Below, one piece after another: positions 58,542-64,000 of a stretch of DNA of 64,000 nucleotides. Within the stretch, counting starts at the first letter, position 1; the number at the start of each line of letters is the position of its first letter. Under the pieces are notes generated by a model, which did no database searches, was not told the DNA's origin, and saw nothing but the letters and a program-made list of their open reading frames with translations. The position numbers and the translations under genes were made by a program. The DNA lies in the NCBI RefSeq assembly GCF_003574835.2, contig NZ_CP063196.1, positions 4,340,001 to 4,404,000 on the forward strand, read 5' to 3'. Source of the stretch: Thermobifida halotolerans (lineage in GTDB: Bacteria > Actinomycetota > Actinomycetes > Streptosporangiales > Streptosporangiaceae).

Positions 58542-59828
58542 CTATCCCTCGACCAGGTCCTGTCCCGGATAGCGGCCCCTCGCGGCGGCGGGGACCGCGA
58601 ACAGGGCGCTGCCCTCGTGCCGGGTGTAGCGGTTGAGGGCGTCGCCCCGGTCGGCGAGGCTGCGCTGCACCGGGACGAACCCGGTGGCGGGGTCGCCCTG
58701 CCAGGCCATGAAGAGCAGTCCCGCGTCACGGACGCCGTCGTCGCGCCATCCCTCGTCGTAGCTGTAGCCGCGCCGGAACATGCGCGCCCCCAGGTTGCTC
58801 TCCGGGTTGGCCAGCCGCACGTGCGCGTCCTCGGGGATGACCGGCCGTCCGCTCGCGTCGCGGGCGGTCAGCACGACGGGGTCGGTCTCCTTCCGCCCGC
58901 CCAGGGGTGCGCCCGTGTCGAGGCGGCGGCCGAGCACCCGTTCGCGTGCGGGCACGTCCAGTCCCCGCCACTCGTCCAGCAGCATCCGGATGCGCCGTAT
59001 GACCAGATAGCTGCCGCCGTCCATCCACGCGTGCGCGGGGTCCCGGGCTTCCCGCGCGGTCACGGTCCGGTCGAACAGGGCGTGGTCCTGGGCCGGGTTG
59101 GCGGTTCCGTCGATCTGGCCCATGAGGTTGCGCGGGGTGGCGTCCGGATTCCGGGCTGCCGCGGCGGTGTGTCGGAAGCCGCGCAGCGCCCAGCGCACCG
59201 TCGTGGTCCGCGTGGACGCCGCCACCAGTTCGTCGGCGGCCGCGGCCAGCACCATGGGGTCCTCGGCTCCGATCTGGAGCAGCAGGTCTCCTCCGCACCA
59301 CCGGGGACGCAGTTCGTCGGTGGAGAACTCGGGCAGGTCGGCGAGGGCGTCCGGGCGTCGGTCCGCCGCGCCGATCGCCTGGAGGAGGGAGCCTCCGAGA
59401 CCGACGGTGACCATGAGAGAGGCGGGAAGCAGGCCGGTGGCGGCAGTGCCCTCGGCGGGTCCGTCCTCGTGCAACCGGGTCGCCAGTTCGGCCCAGGAGC
59501 GCAGCACGGTGGCCGCGGCCTCGCGGGCGGTGCCGGTGTTCTCCCGGACCGTGTCGGCGAGGTCGAACGAGAGGACGTGGACGAACGCGGGAGCCCGTCC
59601 GGTGATTCCGGGTTGGGGTGTGGCGGCGGCGTCGGCCGGCTGACCGGCCATGCGCAGCCGTTCCTCGGCGGCGGGATCGGTGGCGGGGCCGGGGTCGGGC
59701 AGGAGGGGCCGGACGGCTTCCCCCGCCGCCATGCCGGCTCCCGCACCGGTCAGTGCCGCCGCGCCCAGTCCCGCGAGGAACCTCCGACGGGAGGCGTTCC
59801 CCGTCCGGGTCGGCTCCGGTCCGGTCAT
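58542..59828 (-). CDS. Tat-secreted DyP-type heme peroxidase (EfeB-like)
   Basis: A 428-residue dye-decolourising peroxidase. The twin-arginine signal SRRRFLAGLGAAAL directs folded export. The distal catalytic Asp is near residue 240 in GQIDGTANP (GxxDG motif), and the proximal heme His is near 336 in DAHVRLANP; the conserved Arg lies in FRRGYSYDEG. Such enzymes oxidise dyes and lignin-like phenols with H2O2; EfeB relatives act in iron uptake. The start codon overlaps the stop of the upstream PCu(A)C gene (ATGA). Confidence 0.95.
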   Translation of the reverse strand: MTGPEPTRTGNASRRRFLAGLGAAALTGAGAGMAAGEAVRPLLPDPGPATDPAAEERLRMAGQPADAAATPQPGITGRAPAFVHVLSFDLADTVRENTGTAREAAATVLRSWAELATRLHEDGPAEGTAATGLLPASLMVTVGLGGSLLQAIGAADRRPDALADLPEFSTDELRPRWCGGDLLLQIGAEDPMVLAAAADELVAASTRTTTVRWALRGFRHTAAAARNPDATPRNLMGQIDGTANPAQDHALFDRTVTAREARDPAHAWMDGGSYLVIRRIRMLLDEWRGLDVPARERVLGRRLDTGAPLGGRKETDPVVLTARDASGRPVIPEDAHVRLANPESNLGARMFRRGYSYDEGWRDDGVRDAGLLFMAWQGDPATGFVPVQRSLADRGDALNRYTRHEGSALFAVPAAARGRYPGQDLVEG

Positions 59829-60352
59829 GGCTGTTCGTCTCCCGGGCGGTGCCCGCCGCTTCCGGCACGCTCCCGTACCGGGGCTTCGACCTCGACGGTC
59901 TCACCGTTGTCGAAGGTCAGGGTGATGGTGGCGGTGTCGCCGACCTCGGGGGGCCGCTCCATTTCCAGCACCATGATGTGGAGGCCTCCGGAGGCGAGTT
60001 CGACAGTCTCGCCCGCGGGGACCGGAATCGTGTCGACGGGCGTCATCTGCGACGCACCGCTTTCGGTGGTCTCCACGGTGTGCAGTTCGGTCCGGTCCGA
60101 CAGTGACGTCTCCGCCTCGGTCAGGGAGACGTCGCCGTCACCGCTGTTGGTGATGGTGAGGTAGCCGGCGGTCATCGACGGCTGTGCGGGTTCGGCCAGC
60201 CACGCCCCTTCGACGGTGAGGTCGCCGGCCTCGGCGCTGCCCATGGCGGAGCCGTGTTCCTTGGGCTGGTCGGTGTTCTGGGTACCGCAGCCGGACAGGG
60301 CGAGCACGGCGGCGGCGCCGATGGCGAGGAGGGCGGGGGTGGATGTGTTCAC
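59825..60352 (-). CDS. PCu(A)C copper-chaperone lipoprotein
   Basis: A 175-residue lipoprotein (lipobox LALSGC) with a PCu(A)C/DUF461 domain. Copper ligands follow the family pattern: Met and His in TELHTVETTESGASQM and H-x-M in GGLHIMVLEM. It delivers Cu(I) to extracytoplasmic targets such as cytochrome oxidase. The GTG at 60352 is preferred because GGAGAG lies upstream and the signal peptide then has normal length; ATG at 60370 is the alternative. It lies between SCO1 and DyP genes. Confidence 0.88.
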   Translation of the reverse strand: MNTSTPALLAIGAAAVLALSGCGTQNTDQPKEHGSAMGSAEAGDLTVEGAWLAEPAQPSMTAGYLTITNSGDGDVSLTEAETSLSDRTELHTVETTESGASQMTPVDTIPVPAGETVELASGGLHIMVLEMERPPEVGDTATITLTFDNGETVEVEAPVRERAGSGGHRPGDEQP

Positions 60353-60390
60353 GAGGATGTCTCTCCGCATGGCTGTGGAAGTCCTGGGGT

Positions 60391-61161
60391 TCAGATCTGT
60401 TCGGTGAGCAGGTCGGGCAGGACGGCGCTCATCTGTTCGCCCGAGGTGCCCGGGTCGAAGAATCCGACGGCGTCGCCGCCGGGGCGCAGGACCGCGACCC
60501 GCTCGCCGTGGGTGACGAGGTAGTTGCCCTCGCTCTCCCGGGGCGCCTCCACCGGGATGCCGTACGCCTGGGCGGCCTGCACGACCTCGTCGATGGGGCC
60601 GGTCACGCCCTCGAAGTCGGGGTCGAAGCCGGTCAACCAGGAGCGCATCTGTTCGGCGGTGTCCCGGGCCGGATCGGTGCTGACCATGACCACGTCGATC
60701 CGCTCGGCGTCGGGGCCGATGCGGCCCATCGCGTCGGTGATGTCGGCCATCGTCGTGGGGCACACGTCGGGGCAACTGGTGTAGCCGAAGTAGAGAAGGG
60801 TGAGCCGGTCCTCGGCGACTCCGGTGAACGACCACGGTTCGCCGTCCATGGTGCGGAACTCGTGGTCCGGCGCGGTCATCGGGGTTTCGGTCAGGTCGAG
60901 GTAGTAGTCGAATCCGCCGCGCTGCTGGCTGGCCCCGCTGTCGGCCGGGCCGCACCCGGCGAGGACGAGCACGCCGACCGCCGCGAGCGCCGCGGCCCTG
61001 CCGCCTCTCCTGTTTCGGACGCGCCGATATCCCGGTTTCTGGGAAATCGGGATGTTGTGGGCGATGATGGAAGCGTGAGGTGTATTGACTGTCGAACCGC
61101 TCTTTCCGCCGAAATCGACGGGGAGGAGACGAGCCACTCTCCCGAGCAGGTCCGCGCCCAT
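60391..61161 (-). CDS. SCO1/SenC-type copper-assembly lipoprotein (start uncertain)
   Basis: A thioredoxin-fold protein that helps assemble the CuA site of cytochrome oxidase. The copper motif CPDVCP is in YFGYTSCPDVCPTTM, with the distal His in YLVTHGER. A lipobox LVLAGC follows a hydrophobic stretch. The start is a puzzle: the nearest standard in-frame codon, ATG at 61161, gives a 60-residue pre-lipobox region and overlaps the opposite-strand zinc-finger gene by 87 bases. An ATT at 61047 would give a normal signal peptide. Operon with PCu(A)C and DyP. Confidence 0.85.
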   Translation of the reverse strand: MGADLLGRVARLLPVDFGGKSGSTVNTPHASIIAHNIPISQKPGYRRVRNRRGGRAAALAAVGVLVLAGCGPADSGASQQRGGFDYYLDLTETPMTAPDHEFRTMDGEPWSFTGVAEDRLTLLYFGYTSCPDVCPTTMADITDAMGRIGPDAERIDVVMVSTDPARDTAEQMRSWLTGFDPDFEGVTGPIDEVVQAAQAYGIPVEAPRESEGNYLVTHGERVAVLRPGGDAVGFFDPGTSGEQMSAVLPDLLTEQI

Positions 61162-61290
61162 CTGCGTGAGTGTGCGGAGTGCGGTGTCTGGCTTTCCGCC
61201 GCACGGGGGCTGCACCGGCTGGTCGGCGTCACCACACTGGCCTCCGCCCGGGATGAGGGCGAGCGGATCGGGCAGCGGACCCACGGCTAG
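61075..61290 (+). CDS. Orphan zf-HC2 anti-sigma-like protein
   Basis: A 71-residue protein with the zinc-binding anti-sigma pattern: CIDCRTALSAEIDGEE at the N-terminus and VRAHLRECAECGVWLSAA (H-xxx-C-xx-C) in the middle. It has no membrane helix. GTG start with GGAAG close upstream. Normally such genes overlap an ECF sigma factor gene; here it stands alone and diverges from SCO1. It may regulate a sigma factor elsewhere or act as a small zinc/copper-binding protein. Confidence 0.8.
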   Translation: MRCIDCRTALSAEIDGEETSHSPEQVRAHLRECAECGVWLSAARGLHRLVGVTTLASARDEGERIGQRTHG

Positions 61291-61431
61291 CCGCCTGTGG
61301 CGATTCTCACGGGCATCACTGGTCATGCTGGTTTTCCTCGGATCGGTCCGCGCGGCGCCGAACCGGATTCCGGGCGCACGCGGGACAGCCGCGGCGCGGT
61401 GGCGCGCGGCCTGGGCTGAAGGGTTGACGGG

Positions 61432-62013
61432 TCAGCTCGATCGAGGAGGGGGTGGCCCGCGTCGGACGACCGTGTGCCGCAGCAGCGTGCCGACGGCGGG
61501 AGCCGGTCCGCTCCCGCGGAGGGGAGTCTCCTCTGGCGGGCACGGCACCGCGGGAGGTGGGGCGAGCAGCAGGAGCACGCCGGACAGCAGGATGCGCAGT
61601 TCCCGGGCGAGCCGGAACGCCGCGGCCTCACCGCGGCGCAGCCACAGTGCGCAGACCAGTGCCGCGCCCAGGTGCGCGGCCAGCATTCCGGAGGAGGATG
61701 GCTGTCCGGCGGCCGCGGTGGTGAGTGTCGTCGCCTGGTGGACGGAGTGGGTGCCGACATCCGACTGGGTGGCGCCGAAGACGAGGTGCAGGGCGAGTTG
61801 GCCCCACAGCATCCAGCCGAGGATGGTGCCGCCGCCACGCTCCCTGCCCGCGATCGCCCATCCCACGGCCAGCATCAGTGCGAGGCCGAGCAGGGTGCCG
61901 CCGAGGGGGACGCCGTGGCCGGCCTGGAACGCGTGTCCGTTGGCGGACACGCCGACGCACACCGCGGCGAAGACCCCGGCGCGGGTGAGCCTGGTGAGTG
62001 ACGTTCCGTGCAC
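61432..62013 (-). CDS. Integral membrane protein of copper locus, unknown function
   Basis: A 193-residue protein with about four or five transmembrane helices (AGVFAAVCVGVSANG, LLGLALMLAVGWAIAG, MLWGQLALHLVFGATQ, MLAAHLGAALVCALWL, ILLSGVLLLLAPPPAV). His residues lie inside or near helices (GHAFQAGHGV, HSVHQATT), which could bind metal. GGAGG stands 4 bases before the GTG. I do not recognise the family. It is convergent to the zinc-finger gene and divergent from the CstR-like gene, and close to SCO1/PCu(A)C genes. Confidence 0.75.
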   Translation of the reverse strand: MHGTSLTRLTRAGVFAAVCVGVSANGHAFQAGHGVPLGGTLLGLALMLAVGWAIAGRERGGGTILGWMLWGQLALHLVFGATQSDVGTHSVHQATTLTTAAAGQPSSSGMLAAHLGAALVCALWLRRGEAAAFRLARELRILLSGVLLLLAPPPAVPCPPEETPLRGSGPAPAVGTLLRHTVVRRGPPPPRSS

Positions 62014-62082
62014 AGCGCCTCCATCGTCGCACCGGTTCCGGGCGGGGGTCGCCGGGGGTGGGAAAACGCGTTGGCGGAACCG

Positions 62083-62098
62083 ATACGGGTGGGGGTAT
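62083..62098. promoter_or_regulatory. CsoR/CstR-type operator 1, upstream of cstR-like gene
   Basis: ATACGGGTGGGGGTAT: ATAC/GTAT ends around a G-tract, the form recognised by CsoR/CstR/FrmR regulators. Its reverse complement matches operator 3 at 14 of 16 positions. It ends 26 bases before the regulator start, so it suits autoregulation. Confidence 0.7.
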
Positions 62099-62121
62099 TG
62101 TTGCGAGCGAAGAGGTGATGA

Positions 62122-62394
<273 letters not shown>

Positions 62395-62468
62395 GCGCGT
62401 CAGGCGTGCGCCCCGAGACCGGGGATCACGCCGCACCGTCCACGCCGAGGCACACCTGCCTCTGCCAT

Positions 62469-62484
62469 ATACCCCAGGGGGTGT
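62469..62484. promoter_or_regulatory. CsoR/CstR-type operator 2, upstream of first rhodanese
   Basis: ATACCCCAGGGGGTGT has arms ATACCCC/GGGGTGT around AG. It is 43 bases before the rhodanese start and lies where a promoter is expected. Confidence 0.7.
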
Positions 62485-62526
62485 GTAGTGCTTCGATGGG
62501 GAGCCGCAGGAGCTCCGGAGGTCACG

Positions 62527-62811
62527 GTGGACCGACTCGACGCCGCCCGCGCTGAGGTCGCCCTGGTGCTCGACGTGCGCGAGCCCGGAGAGTTCGCCTC
62601 CGGGCACGTGCCCGGAGCCGCGAACCTGCCACTGGAGCGGGTGGCCGCCGAGGCCCACCGGTTCGCCGGGCGCCCGGTCTGCGTGATCTGCCGGTCGGGG
62701 CAGCGCAGTCTGCACTCCGCCCCGCTGAACCGGGCCGGAGCGCAGGCGGTCTCGGTGGCCGGAGGAACCCGGGACCGGCTCGCCTCGGGGCGGGCCGTGA
62801 CCACCGGCTGA
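62527..62811 (+). CDS. Rhodanese sulfurtransferase 1 of CstR operon
   Basis: A 94-residue single-domain rhodanese. VLDVREPGEFASGHVPGAAN is the N-terminal signature and the active loop CRSGQRS contains the catalytic Cys near residue 55. It moves sulfane sulfur between thiols. The C-terminal part is short (SVAGGTRDRLASGRAV), lacking the usual final helix. The GTG at 62527 has CGGAGG 5 bases upstream; a GTG at 62488 is the alternative. Confidence 0.85.
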   Translation: MDRLDAARAEVALVLDVREPGEFASGHVPGAANLPLERVAAEAHRFAGRPVCVICRSGQRSLHSAPLNRAGAQAVSVAGGTRDRLASGRAVTTG

Positions 62812-62848
62812 TCCCGCCGCGGCCACCCCGCCCACCCACCTCTTCCAC

Positions 62849-62864
62849 ATACCCCCGCCCGTAC
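62849..62864. promoter_or_regulatory. CsoR/CstR-type operator 3, upstream of second rhodanese
   Basis: ATACCCCCGCCCGTAC, near-identical to the reverse complement of operator 1. It is 22 bases before the start of the second rhodanese gene. Confidence 0.65.
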
Positions 62865-62885
62865 CAGACAACAGAGAGGACTCCC

Positions 62886-63482
62886 GTGAACGGTTCCCAT
62901 CCCGCGACCCTCGCCCCCGAGCAGGTCCGCGAACTCCAGGAACGCAATCCCCGCGTGCGGCTGATCGACGTGCGCACCCCCGGCGAGTTCGCCGGGGCGC
63001 ACATCCCCGGCTCCTACAACGTGCCGCTCGACCTGTTGCGGGAGCACCGGCGCGAACTGAGTGCCGAACACGACGACCCCGTCGTGCTGGTGTGCCGTTC
63101 GGGAATGCGCGCCGACCAGGCGCGCGCACTCGTCGCGGGCAGCGGACTGGAGCGGATCAGCGTGCTGCGGGGCGGCATCAACGAGTGGGAGCGCGTGGGC
63201 GCTCCCCTGAACCGGGGCACCGGCGGGCGTTGGGCGATGGAACGTCAGGTGCGCCTGGTCGCCGGATCGGTCGTGCTCACCTCGGTCGCGGCCAGCGCCG
63301 TCTTCGGACCGCTCAAGTGGGTGGCCGCCGGCATCGGCGCGGGGCTGGCCCTCGCGGCCGTCACCGACACCTGCATGATGGCGCGCCTGCTGGCTCGGCT
63401 GCCCTACAACCGCGCCGACTCCTGTGACGCTCCGGCGATGCTGACCGCGCTCACCGACGCCGCACCGGCGGCACGCCACTGA
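62886..63482 (+). CDS. Rhodanese fused to DUF2892 membrane domain
   Basis: A 198-residue protein. Residues 1-112 form a rhodanese with LIDVRTPGEFAGAHIPGSYN and the active loop CRSGMRA (Cys near residue 70). Residues about 118-180 form a DUF2892/YgaP-like membrane domain with two hydrophobic helices (LVAGSVVLTSVAASAVFG, WVAAGIGAGLALAAVTDTC). YgaP-type proteins handle persulfides at the membrane. GTG start with AGAGAGGA upstream. One base separates it from the TauE gene. Confidence 0.92.
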   Translation: MNGSHPATLAPEQVRELQERNPRVRLIDVRTPGEFAGAHIPGSYNVPLDLLREHRRELSAEHDDPVVLVCRSGMRADQARALVAGSGLERISVLRGGINEWERVGAPLNRGTGGRWAMERQVRLVAGSVVLTSVAASAVFGPLKWVAAGIGAGLALAAVTDTCMMARLLARLPYNRADSCDAPAMLTALTDAAPAARH

Positions 63483-63483
63483 C

Positions 63484-64000
63484 ATGGCACTCACGGCGGC
63501 GCTCTTCGGTGTGGTGATCGGACTGCTGCTCGGCCTGCTCGGCGGCGGTGGTTCGATCCTGGCGGTGCCCGCACTGGTCTACGGGGTGGGCCTGCCGCTG
63601 GCCGCGGCCGTTCCGGCCTCCCTGGTCGTGGTGGGCGCGTCGTCGGCGACCGGCCTGCTGACCAGGGCCCGCACCGGTCTGGTCCGCTGGCGGGTGGCGC
63701 TGGTCTTCGGACTGGCCGGGCTGCCCTCCGCGTTCGGCGGCAGCGCGGTGGGACGTCTACTCCCCGACCGTTGGCTGATGCTCGGCTTCGCGGCGCTCAT
63801 GGTCGTGGTGGCCGTACGCATGCTGCGGCCGGGGCCCGCTTCGGACGGGGTCTGCCGCGGCGGGACCGGCGAGGTGAACTGGCGCGCGTGCCTGCCCCGG
63901 TCCGTGCTGGCGGGCGCCCTGGTGGGGTTCCTGACCGGGCTGTTCGGGGTCGGCGGCGGGTTTGTCATCGTTCCGGCGCTGAGCATGGGACTGGGGCTGA
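63484..64000 (+). CDS. TauE/SafE-family anion exporter (3' end cut by window edge)
   Basis: The first 172 residues of a TauE/SafE permease, thought to export sulfite or related sulfur anions. It shows the paired signature repeats LLLGLLGGGGSILAVPAL near the start and LVGFLTGLFGVGGGFVIVPA near residue 150, with helices between. It is the last visible gene of the CstR-like operon and would remove sulfite or thiosulfate formed by the rhodaneses. Confidence 0.92.
   Translation, partial: MALTAALFGVVIGLLLGLLGGGGSILAVPALVYGVGLPLAAAVPASLVVVGASSATGLLTRARTGLVRWRVALVFGLAGLPSAFGGSAVGRLLPDRWLMLGFAALMVVVAVRMLRPGPASDGVCRGGTGEVNWRACLPRSVLAGALVGFLTGLFGVGGGFVIVPALSMGLGL

Overview
The window is GC-rich throughout and looks like a chromosomal segment of an actinobacterium. 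The evidence is the fhaA-fhaB-pstP-rodA-pbpA-pknA-pknB-crgA cell-division/kinase block, a DLW-39 protein, DUF5324- and DUF1707-type proteins, an XRE-DUF5753 regulator, frequent GTG/TTG starts and ATGA overlaps. The combination of genes, including a DyP peroxidase next to copper proteins, makes a Nocardiopsaceae/Thermobifida-like genome my best guess (inference, not tested). The pkn block and tRNA-Ala/DLW-39 usually lie near oriC in this phylum, but no dnaA, dnaN or gyr genes are present.

Layout. 1-7.3 kb: a stress/dormancy group (P-type cation ATPase, two universal stress proteins, a CBS-BON protein, a HAD hydrolase and a DosS-like GAF histidine kinase) that mirrors the DosR regulon of mycobacteria. 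7.3-14.0 kb: a compact minus-strand operon of divergent chaperone parts (J-like TPR membrane protein without HPD, lid-less Hsp70, GrpE) with a membrane Ser/Thr kinase, a 49-residue zinc-ribbon protein and an FHA protein. I consider this the best candidate for an undescribed system. 14.2-15.0 kb: non-coding DNA with a dispersed repeat and three look-alike palindromes. 15.0-20.8 kb: a PAP2 phosphatase, a GntR regulator and a pyruvate dehydrogenase E1a-E1b-E2 operon with an operator lying over its promoter. 21-30 kb: an unknown protein, a PLP decarboxylase, DedA, pheA, a glycosyltransferase, STAS and RsbW-like regulators, a PAS-GAF histidine kinase and a rhodanese. 30.4-31.0 kb: an SSI-like lipoprotein and tRNA-Leu.

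31.2-40.8 kb: the signalling and peptidoglycan block (FhaA, FhaB, PstP, RodA, PBP, PknA, PknB, CrgA), largely joined by 4-base start/stop overlaps, followed by a tight cluster of DnaA boxes. 41-47.9 kb: rhomboid protease, cyclophilin, small membrane proteins, tRNA-Ala, DLW-39, two HTH proteins and topoisomerase IB. 47.9-53.9 kb: an inverted second copy of the dispersed repeat, then a complete minus-strand rRNA operon (16S-23S-5S) with promoter and terminator. 54.2-58.5 kb: isoprenoid/carotenoid genes (idi, crtI, crtB, a Rieske protein). 58.5-62.0 kb: a copper/heme group (DyP peroxidase, PCu(A)C chaperone, SCO1, orphan zinc-finger anti-sigma-like protein, membrane protein). 62.1-64.0 kb: a CstR-like persulfide-sensor operon with two rhodanese genes and a TauE exporter cut by the window end; three matching operators precede its genes.

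No transposases, integrases, CRISPR arrays or phage genes were seen.
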